64,000 bases of DNA from Siderastrea radians (lineage: Eukaryota > Cnidaria > Anthozoa > Scleractinia > Rhizangiidae): positions 1,335,901-1,399,900 of the forward strand of contig CAXHKT010000183.1 of NCBI GenBank assembly GCA_964017195.1. Reading direction: 5' to 3'. Each line of letters begins with the position of its first letter. Position 1 is the first letter of the stretch. Both the position numbers and the translations under genes were made by a program. The notes beneath the pieces are model-generated. The model was given only the letters and a program-made list of their open reading frames with translations, had not been told where the DNA came from and did no database searches. Of the stretch, positions 22,875 through 35,264 are shown piece after piece.

Positions 22875-24357
22875 AAAAGCGCGATATGTGCGATCCTTAG
22901 GGAAAAAACCCCATTTTTGGCCTTCCCAGAGGCTAAAAAGATGTTGTTGACTGAGCAAGGCTGCGCAAGGCTGCGCAAGGCTGCGCACTGGCCTAATAAT
23001 AATGCAAATCCCTCGGGGCTATCAGAAAAAAACGTTTATTGTGTAGAAAAGCGCGATATGTGCGATCCTTAAGGAAAAAACCCCATTTTTGGCCTTCCCA
23101 GAGGCTAAAAAAGGTGTTGTTGACTGAGCAAGGCTGCGCAAGGCTGCGCAAGGCTGCGTACTGGCCTAATAATAATGCAAATCCCTCGGGGCTATCAGAA
23201 AAAAACGTTTATTGTGTAGAAAAGCGCGATTTGTGCGATCCTTAGGGAAAAAACCCCATTTTTGGCCTTCCCAGAGGCTAAAGAGATGTTGTTGACTGAG
23301 CAAGGCTGCGCAAGGCTGTGCACTGGCCTAATAATAATGCAAATCCCTCGGGGCTATCAGAAAAAAACGTTTATTGTGTAGAAAAGCGCGATATGTGCGA
23401 TCCTTAGGGAAAAAACCCCATTTTTGGCCTTCCCAGAGGCTAAAGAGATGTTGTTGACTGAGCAAGGCTGCGCAAGGCTGCGCACTGGCCTAATAATAGT
23501 GCAAATCCCTCGGGGCTATCAGAAAAAAACGTTAATTGTGTAGAAAAGCGCGATATGTGCGATCCTTAGGGAAAAAACCCCATTTTTGGCTTTCCCAGAG
23601 GCTAAAAAGATGTTGTTGACTGAGCAAGGCTGCGCAAGGCTGTGCACTGGCCTAATAATAATGCAAATCCCTCGGGGCTATCAGAAAAAAACGTTTATTG
23701 TGTAGAAAAGCGCGATATGTGCGATCCTTAGGGAAAAAACCCCATTTTTGGCCTTCCCAGAGGCTCAAAAAGGTGTTGTTGACTGAGCAAGGCTGCGCAA
23801 GGCTGCGCACTGGCCTAATAATAATGCAAATCCCTCGGGGCTATCAGAAAAAAAACGTTTATTGTGTAGAAAAGCGCGATATGTGCGATCCTTAGGGAAA
23901 AAACCCCATTTTTGGCCTTCCCAGAGGCTCAAAAAGGTGTTGTTGACTGAGCAAGGCTGCGCAAGGCTGCGCACTGGCCTAATAATAATGCAAATCCCTC
24001 GGGGCTATCAGAAAAAAACGTTTATTGTGTAGAAAAGCGCGATATGTGCGATCCTTAGGGAAAAAACCCCATTTTTGGCCTTCCCAGAGACTAAAAAGAT
24101 GTTGTTGACTGAGCAAGGCTGCGCAAGGCTGCGCACTGGCCTAATAATAATGCAAATCCCTCGGGGCTATCAGAAAAAAACGTTTATTGTGTAGAAAAGC
24201 GCGATATGTGCGATCCTTAGGGAAAAAACCCCATTTTTGGCCTTCCCAGAAACTAAAAAGATGTTGTTGACTGAGCAAGGCTGCGCAAGGCTGCGCACTG
24301 GCCTAATAATAATGCAAATCCCTCGGGGCTATCAGAAAAAAAACGTTTATTGTGTAG

Positions 24358-24843
24358 AAAGTCTGCAATTTTGTCGATAAGGTGGAAATTTCAGTTTTGA
24401 GAGGGGTGGGGTGGGTCCCTCAAAAAAGTGCTGGTTTTGGTGCAACGGCCTTAGCACAAAAGCACCCCAGATCCCGTTGCGGCACCAAAAAACATTCCAT
24501 TTGGCACTATTTTTATCGAATTTGGCGATACTAAAAAGTGCTGCACTTTTTCAGGGCTTGAATTAGCCCCAAAAAGCAGAAAAAAGCTAATTGGCGCTCT
24601 CAGCTGCATGCACAAAGGTCCCAAATGCATTCAATCCCTCTGAGACCATCCCAAAAAAATTCCTTTTGTGCAAAAGCACAAAGAAGGCGCGATATGTGCC
24701 ATCCTTAGGGAAAAACCCCATTTTTGGCCTTCCCAGAGGCTAAAAAAGGTGTTGTTGACTGAGCAAGGCTGCGCAAGGCTGCGCACTGGCCTAATAATAA
24801 TGCAAATCCCTCGGGGCTATCAGAAAAAACGTTTATTGTGTAG
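24358..24843 (+). repeat. Solo C unit
   Basis: 486 bp with CCATCCCAAAAAAA, TGTGCCATCC and a shortened GGGAAAAACCCC. These recur at 46425-46910. CTCTGAGACC is seen only here. Confidence 0.92.
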
Positions 24844-25329
24844 AAAAGCGCGATATGTGCGATCCTTAGGGAAAAAACCCCATTTTTGGCCTTCCCAGAG
24901 GCTAAAAAGATGTTGTTGACTGAGCAAGGCTGTGCAAGGCTGCGCACTGGCCTAATAATAATGCAAATCCCTCGGGGCTATCAGAAAAAAACGTTTATTG
25001 TGTAGAAAAGCGCGATATGTGCGATCCTTAGGGAAAAAACCCCATTTTTGGCCTTCCCAGAGACTAAAAAGATGTTGTTGACTGAGCAAGGCTGCGCAAG
25101 GCTGCGCACTGGCCTAATAATAATGCAAATCCCTCGGGGCTATCAGAAAAAAACGTTTATTGTGTAGAAAAGCGCGATATGTGCGATCCTTAGGGAAAAA
25201 ACCCCATTTTTGGCCTTCCCAGAGACTAAAAAGATGTTGTTGACTGAGCAAGGCTGCGCAAGGCTGCGCACTGGCCTAATAATAATGCAAATCCCTCGGG
25301 GCTATCAGAAAAAAACGTTTATTGTGTAG

Positions 25330-25816
25330 AAAGTCTGCAATTTTGTCGATAAGGTGGAAATTTCAGTTTTGAGAGGGGTGGGGTGGGTCCCTCAAAAAAG
25401 TGCTGGTTTTGGTGCAACGGCCTTAGCACAAAAGCACCCCAGATCCCGTTGCAGCACCAAAAAACATTCCATTGGGCACTATTTTTATCGAATTTGGCGA
25501 TACTAAAAAGTGCTGCACTTTTTCAGGGCTTGAATTAGCCCCAAAAAGCAGAAAAAAGCTAATTGGCGCTCTCAGCTGCATGCACAAAGGTCCCAAATGC
25601 ATTCAATCCCTCTGGGACCATCCCAAAAAAATTCCTTTTGTGCAAAAGCACAAAGAAGGCGCGATATGTGCGATCCTTAGGGAAAAAACCCCATTTTTGG
25701 CCTTCCCAGAGGCTAAAAAAGGTGTTGTTGACTGAGCAAGGCTGCGCAAGGCTGCGCACTGGCCTAATAATAATGCAAATCCCTCGGGGCTATCAGAAAA
25801 AACGTTTATTGTGTAG
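25330..25816 (+). repeat. Solo C unit
   Basis: 487 bp with GTTGCAGCACC and CATTGGGCAC, also present at 47397-47883. Confidence 0.92.
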
Positions 25817-26630
25817 AAAAGCGCGATATGTGCGATCCTTAAGGAAAAAACCCCATTTTTGGCCTTCGCAGAGGCTAAAAAGATGTTGTTGACTGAGCAA
25901 GGCTGTGCAAGGCTGCGCACTGGCCTAATAATAATGCAAATACCTCGGGGCTATCAGAAAAAAACGTTTATTGTGTAGAAAAGCGCGATATGTGCGATCC
26001 TTAGGGGAAAAACCCCATTTTTGTCCTTCCCACAGGCTAAAAAAGGTGTTGTTGACTGAGCAAGGCTGCGCAAGGCTGCGCACTGGCCTAATAATAATGC
26101 AAATCCCTCGGGGCTATCAGAAAAAAAAGTTTATTGTGTAGAAAAACGCGATATGTGCGATCCTTAGGGAAAAAACCCCATTTTTGGCCTTCCCAGAGGC
26201 TAAACAGATGTTGTTGACTGAGCAAGGCTGCGCAAGGCTGCGCACTGGCCTAATAATAATGCAAATCCCTCGGGGCTATCAGAAAAAAACGTTTATTGTG
26301 TAGAAAAGCGCGATATGTGCGATCCTTAGGGAAAAAACCCCATTTTTGGCCTTCCCAGGGGCTAAAAAATGTGTTGTTGACTGAGCAAGGCTGCGCAAGG
26401 CTGCGCACTGGCCTAATAATAATGCAAATCCCTCGGGGCTATCAGAAAAAAAACGTTTATTGTGTAGAAAAGCGCGATATGTGCGATCCTTAGGGAAAAA
26501 ACCCCATTTTTGGCCTTCCCAGAGGCTAAAAAAGGTGTTGTTGACTGAGCAAGGCTGCGCAAGGCTGCCCACTGGCCTAATAATAATGCAAATCCCTCGG
26601 GGCTATCAGAAAAAAACGTTTATTGTGTAG

Positions 26631-27455
26631 AAAGTCTGCGATTTTGTCGATAAGGTGGAAAAAACCCCATTTTTGGCCTTCCCAGAGGCTATAAAAGCTA
26701 ACTGGCGCTCTCAGCTGCATGCACAAAGCTCCCAAATGCATTCAATCCCTCTGGGACCATCCGAAAAAAATTCCTTTTGTGCAAAAGTACAAAGAAAGCG
26801 CGATATGTGCGATCCTTAGGGAAAAAACCCCATTTTGGGGCATTCCCAGAGGCAAAAAAGGTGTTGTTATCTGCGCAATCTGTCTGCGCAAGGCTGCGCA
26901 AGGCTGCGCACTGGCCCAATAATAATGCAAATCCCTCGGGGCTATCAGAAAAAAAAGTTTATTGTGTAGAAAGTCTGCAATTTTGTCGATTAGGTGGAAA
27001 TTTCAGTTTTGAGAGGGGTGGGCTGGGTCCCTCAAAAAAGTGCTGGTTTTGGTGCAACGGCCCCAGCACAAAAGCACCCCAGATCCCGTTGCGGCACCAA
27101 AAACATTCCATTTGGCACTATTTTTATCGAATTTGGCGATACTAAAAAGTGCTGCACTTTTTCAGGGCTTGAATTAGCCCCAAAAAGCAGAAAAAAGCTA
27201 ATTGGCGCTCTCAGCTGCATGCACAAAGGTCCCAAATGCATTCAATCCTTCTGGGACCATCCGAAAAAAATTCCTTTTGTGCAAAAGCACAAAGAAGGCG
27301 CGATATGTGCGATCCTTAGGGAAAAAACCCCATTTTTGGCCTTCCCAGAGGCTAAAAAAGGTGTTGTTGACTGAGCAAGGCTGCGCAAGGCTGCGCACTG
27401 GCCTAATAATAATGCAAATCCCTCGGGGCTATCAGAAAAAACGTTTATTGTGTAG
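26631..27455 (+). repeat. BC module, extra decamer in B
   Basis: B is 26631-26969 (339 bp, one additional GCAAGGCTGC) and C is 26970-27455. C carries CGATTAGGTGG and GGGCTGGGTCC, shared with 48698 and 50975. Confidence 0.92.
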
Positions 27456-28917
27456 AAAAGCGCGATATGTGCGATCCTTAGGGAAAAAACCCCATTTTTG
27501 GCCTTCCCAGAGGCTAAAAAGATGTTGTTGACTGAGCAAGGCTGCGCAAGGCTGCGCACTGGCCTAATAATAATGCAAATCCCTCGGGGCTATCAGAAAA
27601 AAACGTTTATTGTGTAGAAAAGCGCGATATGTGCGATCCTTAGGGAAAAAACCCCATTTTTGGCCTTCCCAGAGGCTAAAAAAGGTGTTGTTGACTGAGC
27701 AAGGCTGCGCAAGGCTGCGCACTGGCCTAATAATAATGCAAATCCCTCGGGGCTATCAGAAAAAAACGTTTATTGTGTAGAAAAGCGCGATATGTGCGAT
27801 CCTTAGGGAAAAAACCCCATTTTTGGCCTTCCCAGAGGCTAAAGAGATGTTGTTGACTGAGCAAGGCTGCGCAAGGCTGCGCACTGGCCTAATAATAATG
27901 CAAATCCCTCGGGGCTATCAGAAAAAAACGTTTATTGTGTAGAAAAGCGCGATATGTGCGATCCTTAGGGAAAAAACCCCATTTTTGGCCTTCCCAGAGG
28001 CTAAAGAGATGTTGTTGACTGAGCAAGGCTGCGCAAGGCTGCGCACTGGCCTAATAATAATGCAAATCCCTCGGGGCTATCAGAAAAAAACGTTTATTGT
28101 GTAGAAAAGCGCGATATGTGCGATCCTTAGGGAAAAAACCCCATTTTTGCCCTTCCCAGAGGCTAAAAAGATGTTGTTGACTGAGCAAGGCTGCGCAAGG
28201 CTGTGCACTGGCCTAATAATAATGCAAATCCCTCGGGGCTATCAGAAAAAACGTTTATTGTGTAGAAAAGCGCGATCTGTGCGATCCTTAGGGAAAAAAC
28301 CCCATTTTTGGCCTTCCCAGAGGCTCAAAAAGGTGTTGTTGACTGAGCAAGGCTGCGCAAGGCTGCGCACTGGCCTAATAATAATGCAAATCCCTTGGGG
28401 CTATCAGAAAAACACGTTTATTGTGTAGAAAAGCGCGATATGTGCGATCCTTAGGGAAAAAAACCCATTTTTGGCCTTCCCAGAGGCTAAAAAGATGTTG
28501 TTGACTGAGCAAGGCTGCGCAAGGCTGCGCACTGGCCTAATAATAATGCAAATCCCTCGGGGCTATCAGAAAAAAACGCGTATTGTGTAGAAAAGCGCGA
28601 TATGTGCGATCCTTAGGGAAAAAACCCCATTTTTGGCCTTCCCAGAGGCTAAAAAAGGTGTTGTTGACAGAGCAAGGCTGCGCAAGGCTGCGCACTGGCC
28701 TAATAATAATGCAAATCCCTCGGGGCTATCAGAAAAAAAACGTTTATTGTGTAGAAAAGCGCGATATGTGCGATCCTTAGGGAAAAAACCCCATTTTTGG
28801 CCTTCCCAGAGGCTAAAAAAGGTGTTGTTGACTGAGCAAGGCTGCGCAAGGCTGCGCACTGGCCTAATAATAATGCAAATCCCTCGGGGCTATCAGAAAA
28901 AAACGTTTATTGTGTAG

Positions 28918-29242
28918 AAAGTCTGCGATTTTGTCGATAAGGTGGAAAAAACCCCATTTTTGGCCTTTCCAGAGGCTATAAAAGCTAACTGGCGCTCTCA
29001 GCTGCATGCACAAAGCTCCCAAATGCATTCAATCCCTCTGGGACCATCCGAAAAAAATTCCTTTTGTGCAAAAGCACAAAGAAGGCGCGATATGTGCGAT
29101 CCTTAGGGAAAAAACCCCATTTTTGGCCTTCCCAGAGGCTAAAAAAGGTGTTGTTGACTGAGCAAGGCTGCGCAAGGCTGCGCACTGGCCTAATAATAAT
29201 GCAAATCCCTCGGGGCTATCAGAAAAAACGTTTATTGTGTAG
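28918..29242 (+). repeat. B/C hybrid unit, 325 bp
   Basis: B1 start with the rarer GGCCTTTCCAGAGG, then C3 (GTGCAAAAGCAC). The other macro-copy has a full BC module here (50975-51789), so about 490 bp was deleted by recombination within the core that B1 and C2 share. Confidence 0.88.
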
Positions 29243-30216
29243 AAAAGCGCGATATGTGCGATCCTTAGGGAAAAAACCCCATTTTTGGCCTTCCCAGAGG
29301 CTAAAAAGATGTTGTTGACTGAGCAAGGCTGCGCAAGGCTGCGCACTGGCCTAATAATAATGCAAATCCCTCGGGGCTATCAGAAAAAAACGTTTATTGT
29401 GTAGAAAAGCGCGATATGTGCGATCCTTAGGGAAAAAACCCCATTTTTGGCCTTCCCAGAGGCTAAAAAAGGTGTTGTTGACTGAGCAAGGCTGCGCAAG
29501 GCTGCGCACTGGCCTAATAATAATGCAAATCCCTCGGGGCTATCAGAAAAAAACGTTTATTGTGTAGAAAAACGCGATATGTGCGATCCTTAGGGAAAAA
29601 ACCCCATTTTTGGCCTTCCCAGAGGCTAAAAAGATGTTGTTGACTGAGCAAGGCTGCGCAAAGCTGTGCACTGGCCTAATAATAATGCAAATCCCTCGGG
29701 GCTATCAGAAAAAAACGTTTATTGTGTAGAAAAGCGCGATATGTGCGATCCTTAGGGAAAAAACCCCATTTTTGGCCTTCCCAGAGGCTCAAAAAGGTGT
29801 TGTTGACTGAGCAAGGCTGCGCAAGGCTGCGCACTGGCCTAATAATAATGCAAATCCCTCGGGGCTATCAGAAAAAAACGTTTATTGTGTAGAAAAGCGC
29901 GATATGTGCGATCCTTAGGGAAAAAACCCCATTTTTGGCCTTCCCAGAGGCTAAAATGATGTTGTTGACTGAGCAAGGCTGCGCAAGGCTGCGCACTGGC
30001 CTAATAATAATGCAAATCCCTCGGGGCTATCAGAAAAAACGTTTATTGTGTAGAAAAGCGCGATATGTGCGATCCTTAGGGAAAAAACCCCATTTTTGGC
30101 CTTCCTAGAGGCTAAAAAAGGTGTTGTTGACTGGGCAAGGCTGCGCAAGGCTGCGCACTGGCCTAATAATAATGCAAATCCCTCGGGGCTATCAGAAAAA
30201 AACGTTTATTGTGTAG

Positions 30217-31031
30217 AAAGTCTGCGATTTTGTCGATAAGGTGGAAAAAACCCCATTTTTGGCCTTTCCAGAGGCTATAAAAGCTAACTGGCGCTCTCAG
30301 CTGCATGCACAAAGCTCCCAAATGCATTCAATCCCTCTGGGACCATCCGAAAAAAATTCCTGTTGTGCAAAAGTACAAAGAAAGCGCGATATGTGCGATC
30401 CTTAGGGAAAAAACCCCATTTTGGGGCATTCCCAGAGGCAAAAAAGGTGTTGTTATCTGCGCAATCTGTCTGCGCAAGGCTGCGCACTGGCCCAATAATA
30501 ATGCAAATCCCTCGGGGCTATCAGAAAAAAAGTTTATTGTGTAGAAAGTCTGCAATTTTGTCGATAAGGTGGAAATTTCAGTTTTGAGAGGGGTGGGGTG
30601 GGTCCCTCAAAAAAGTGCTGGTTTTGGTGCAACGGCCCTAGCACAAAAGCACCCCAGATCCCGTTGCGGCACCAAAAAACATTCCATTTGGCACTATTTT
30701 TATCGAATTTGGCGATACTAAAAAGTGCTGCACTTTTTCAGGGCTTGAATTAGCCCCAAAAAGCAGAAAAAAGCTAATTGGCGCTCTCAGCTGCATGCAC
30801 AAAGGTCCCAAATGCATTCAATCCCTCTGGGACCATCCGAAAAAAATTCCTTTTGTGCAAAAGCACAAAGAAGGCGCGATATGTGCGATCCTTAGGGAAA
30901 AAACCCCATTTTTGGCCTTCCCAGAGGCTAAAAAGATGTTGTTGACTGAGCAAGGCTGCGCAAGGCTGCGCACTGGCCTAATAATAATGCAAATCCCTCG
31001 GGGCTATCAGAAAAAAACGTTTATTGTGTAG
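30217..31031 (+). repeat. BC module, first of a 1,626-bp tandem pair
   Basis: B/C boundary at 30544/30545. Its counterpart in copy 1 is 9939-10753. Confidence 0.92.
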
Positions 31032-31842
31032 AAAAGCGCGATATGTGCGATCCTTAGGGAAAAAACCCCATTTTTAGCCTTCCCAGAGGCTAAAAAGATG
31101 TTGTTGACTGAGCAGGGCTGCGCAAGGCTGCGCACTGGCCTAATAATAATGCAAATCCCTCGGGGCTATCAGAAAAAAACGTTTATTGTGTAAAAAAGCG
31201 CGATATGTGCCATCCTTAGGGAAAAAGCCCCATTTTTGGCCTTCCCAGAGGCTAAACAGATGTTGTTGACTGAGCAAGGCTGCGCAAGGCTGCGCACTGG
31301 CCTAATAATAATGCAAATCCCTCGGGGCTATCAGAAAAAAACGTTTATTGTGTAGAAAAGCGCGATATGTGCGATCCTTAGGGAAAAAACCCCATTTTTG
31401 GCCTTCCCAGAGGCTCAAAAAGGTGTTGTTGACTGAGCAAGGCTGCGCAAGGCTGCGCACTGGACTAATAATAATGCAAATCCCTCGGGGCTATCAGAAA
31501 AACACGTTTATTGTGTAGAAAAGCGCGATATGTGCGATCCTTAGGGAAAAAAACCCATTTTTGGCCTTCCCAGAGGCTAAAAAGATGTTGTTGACTGAGC
31601 AAGGCTGCGCAAGGCTGTGCACTGGCCTAATAATAATGCAAATCCCTCGGGGCTATCAGAAAAAACGTTTATTGTGTAGAAAAGCGCGATATGTGCGATC
31701 CTTAGGGAAAAAACCCCATTTTTGGCCTTCCTAGAGGCTAAAAAAGGTGTTGTTGACTGGGCAAGGCTGCGCAAGGCTGCGCACTGGCCTAATAATAATG
31801 CAAATCCCTCGGGGCTATCAGAAAAAAACGTTTATTGTGTAG

Positions 31843-32657
31843 AAAGTCTGCGATTTTGTCGATAAGGTGGAAAAAACCCCATTTTTGGCCTTTCCAGAGG
31901 CTATAAAAGCTAACTGGCGCTCTCAGCTGCATGCACAAAGCTCCCAAATGCATTCAATCCCTCTGGGACCATCCGAAAAAAATTCCTGTTGTGCAAAAGT
32001 ACAAAGAAAGCGCGATATGTGCGATCCTTAGGGAAAAAACCCCATTTTGGGGCATTCCCAGAGGCAAAAAAGGTGTTGTTATCTGCGCAATCTGTCTGCG
32101 CAAGGCTGCGCACTGGCCCAATAATAATGCAAATCCCTCGGGGCTATCAGAAAAAAAGTTTATTGTGTAGAAAGTCTGCAATTTTGTCGATAAGGTGGAA
32201 ATTTCAGTTTTGAGAGGGGTGGGGTGGGTCCCTCAAAAAAGTGCTGGTTTTGGTGCAACGGCCCTAGCACAAAAGCACCCCAGATCCCGTTGCGGCACCA
32301 AAAAACATTCCATTTGGCACTATTTTTATCGAATTTGGCGATACTAAAAAGTGCTGCACTTTTTCAGGGCTTGAATTAGCCCCAAAAAGCAGAAAAAAGC
32401 TAATTGGCGCTCTCAGCTGCATGCACAAAGGTCCCAAATGCATTCAATCCCTCTGGGACCATCCGAAAAAAATTCCTTTTGTGCAAAAGCACAAAGAAGG
32501 CGCGATATGTGCGATCCTTAGGGAAAAAACCCCATTTTTGGCCTTCCCAGAGGCTAAAAAGATGTTGTTGACTGAGCAAGGCTGCGCAAGGCTGCGCACT
32601 GGCCTAATAATAATGCAAATCCCTCGGGGCTATCAGAAAAAAACGTTTATTGTGTAG
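31843..32657 (+). repeat. BC module, second of the 1,626-bp tandem pair
   Basis: B/C boundary at 32170/32171. It lies exactly 1,626 bp after the previous module. The A monomers following both modules share TGTAAAAAAGCGCG and TGTGCCATCC. Confidence 0.92.
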
Positions 32658-33953
32658 AAAAGCGCGATATGTGCGATCCTTAGGGAAAAAACCCCATTTT
32701 TAGCCTTCCCAGAGGCTAAAAAGATGTTGTTGACTGAGCAGGGCTGCGCAAGGCTGCGCACTGGCCTAATAATAATGCAAATCCCTCGGGGCTATCAGAA
32801 AAAAACGTTTATTGTGTAAAAAAGCGCGATATGTGCCATCCTTAGGGAAAAAGCCCCATTTTTGGCCTTCCCAGAGGCTAAACAGATGTTGTTGACTGAG
32901 CAAGGCTGCGCAAGGCTGCGCACTGGCCTAATAATAATGCAAATCCCTCGGGGCTATCAGAAAAAAACGTTTATTGTGTAGAAAAGCGCGATATGTGCGA
33001 TCCTTAGGGAAAAAACCCCATTTTTGGCCTTCCCAGAGGCTCAAAAAGGTGTTGTTGACTGAGCAAGGCTGCGCAAGGCTGCGCACTGGACTAATAATAA
33101 TGCAAATCCCTCGGGGCTATCAGAAAAACACGTTTATTGTGTAGAAAAGCGCGATATGTGCGATCCTTAGGGAAAAAAACCCATTTTTGGCCTTCCCAGA
33201 GGCTAAAAAGATGTTGTTGACTGAGCAAGGCTGCGCAAGGCTGTGCACTGGCCTAATAATAATGCAAATCCCTCGGGGCTATCAGAAAAAACGTTTATTG
33301 TGTAGAAAAGCGCGATATGTGCGATCCTTAGGGAAAAAACCCCATTTTTGGCCTTCCCAGAGGCTAAAGAGATGTTCTTGACTGAGCAAGGCTGCGCAAG
33401 GCTGCGCACTGGCCTAATAATAATGCAAATCCCTCGGGGCTATCAGAAAAAAACGTTTATTGTGTAGAAAAGCGCGATATGTGCGACCCTTAGGGAAAAA
33501 ACCCCATTTTTGGCCTTCCCAGAGGCTAAAAAGATGTTGTTGACTGAGCAAGGCTGGGCAAGGCTGCGCACTGGCCTAATAATAATGCAAATCCCTCGGG
33601 GCTATCAGAAAAAAACGTTTATTGTGTAGAAAAGCGCGATATGTGCGATCCTTAGGGAAAAAACCCCATTTTTGGCCTTCCCAGAGACTAAAAAGATGTT
33701 GTTGACTGAGCAAGGCTGCGCAAGGCTGCGCACTGGCCTAATAATAATGCAAATCCCTCGGGGCTATCAGAAAAAATTGTTTATTGTGTAGAAAAGCGCG
33801 ATATGTGCGTTCCTTAGGGAAAAAACCCCATTTTTGGCCTTCCCAGAGACTAAAAAGATGTTGTTGACTGAGCAAGGCTGCGCAAGGCTGCGCACTGGCC
33901 CAATAATAATGCAAATCCCTCGGGGCTATCAGAAAAAAAAGTTTATTGTGTAG

Positions 33954-34440
33954 AAAGTCTGCAATTTTGTCGATAAGGTGGAAATTTCAGTTTTGAGAGG
34001 GGTGGGGTGGGTCCCTCAAAAAAGTGCTGGTTTTGGTGCAACGGCCTTAGCAAAAAAGCACCCCAGATCCCGTTGCGGCACCAAAAAACATTCCATTTGG
34101 CACTATTTTTATCGAATTTGGCGATACTAAAAAGTGCTGCACTTTTTCAGGGCTTGAATTAGCCCCAAAAAGCAGAAAAAAGCTAATTGGCGCTCTCAGC
34201 TGCATGCACAAAGGTCCCAAATGCATTCAATCCCTCTGGGACCATCCGAAAAAAATTCCTTTTGTGCAAAAGCACAAAGAAGGCGCGATATGTGCGATCC
34301 TTAGGGAAAAAACCCCATTTTTGGCCTTCCCAGAGGCTAAAAAAGGTGTTGTTGACTGAGCAAGGCTGCGCAAGGCTGCGCACTGGCCTAATAATAATGC
34401 AAATCCCGCGGGGCTATCAGAAAAAACGTTTATTGTGTAG
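33954..34440 (+). repeat. Solo C unit
   Basis: Counterpart of 12050-12536, with the same CTTAGCAAAAAAGC. Private change: AAATCCCGCGGGGC. Confidence 0.92.
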
Positions 34441-34766
34441 AAAAGCGCGATATGTGCGATCCTTAGGGAAAAAACCCCATTTTTGGCCTTCCCAGAGGCT
34501 AAAAAGATGTTGTTGACTGAGCAAGGCTGCGCAAGGCTGCGCACTGGCCTAATAATAATGCAAATCCCTCGGGGCTATCAGAAAAAAACGTTTATTGTGT
34601 AGAAAAGCGCGATATGTGCGATCCTTACGGAAAAAACCCCATTTTTGGCCTTCCCAGGGGCTAAAAAATGTGTTGTTGACTGAGCAAGGCTGCGCAAGGC
34701 TGCGCACTGGCCTAATAATAATGCAAATCCCTCGGGGCTATCAGAAAAAAAACGTTTATTGTGTAG

Positions 34767-35264
34767 AAAGTCTGCAATTTTGTCGATAAGGTGGAAATTT
34801 CAGTTTTGAGAGGGGTGGGGTGGGTCCCTCAAAAAAGTGCTGGTTTTGGTGCAACGGCCTTAGCACAAAAGCACCCCAGATCCCGTTGCGGCACCAAAAA
34901 ACATTCCATTTGGCACTATTTTTATCGAATTTGGCGATACTAAAAAGTGCTGCACTTTTTCAGGGCTTGAATTAGCCCCAAAAAGCAGAAAAAAGCTAAT
35001 TGGCGCTCTCAGCTGCATGCACAAAGGTCCCAAATGCATTCAATCCCTCTGGGACCATCCGAAAAAAATTCCTTTTGTGCAAAAGCACAAAGAAGGCGCG
35101 ATATGTGCGATCCTTAGGGAAAAAACCCCATTTTTGGCCTTCCCAGAGGCTAAAAAAGGTGTTGTTGACTGAGCAAGGCTGCGCAAGGCTGCGCAAGGCT
35201 GCGCACTGGCCTAATAATAATGCAAATCCCTCGGGGCTATCAGAAAAAAACGTTTATTGTGTAG
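34767..35264 (+). repeat. Solo C unit, 498 bp, at a rearranged position
   Basis: It has three GCAAGGCTGC decamers in C3. It begins only 815 bp after the previous C unit, five subunit lengths, and copy 1 has no C at the matching place. Confidence 0.9.

Larger units (their letters stand above)
9615..29892. repeat. Macro-unit copy 1, 20,278 bp
   Basis: Order of landmarks: A2 BC A8 C A3 BC A2 BC A3 H A1 BC A2 BC A2 BC(with mobile element) A4 C A5 BC A9 C A3 C A5 BC A9 H A4, where H is a B/C hybrid. The left limit is set by the monomer at 9615-9776 with the rare GGCTAAAATGATG. The same monomer starts the next copy at 29893, exactly 20,278 bp on. Breakpoints are good to about one monomer. No gene is seen. 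Confidence 0.85.
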
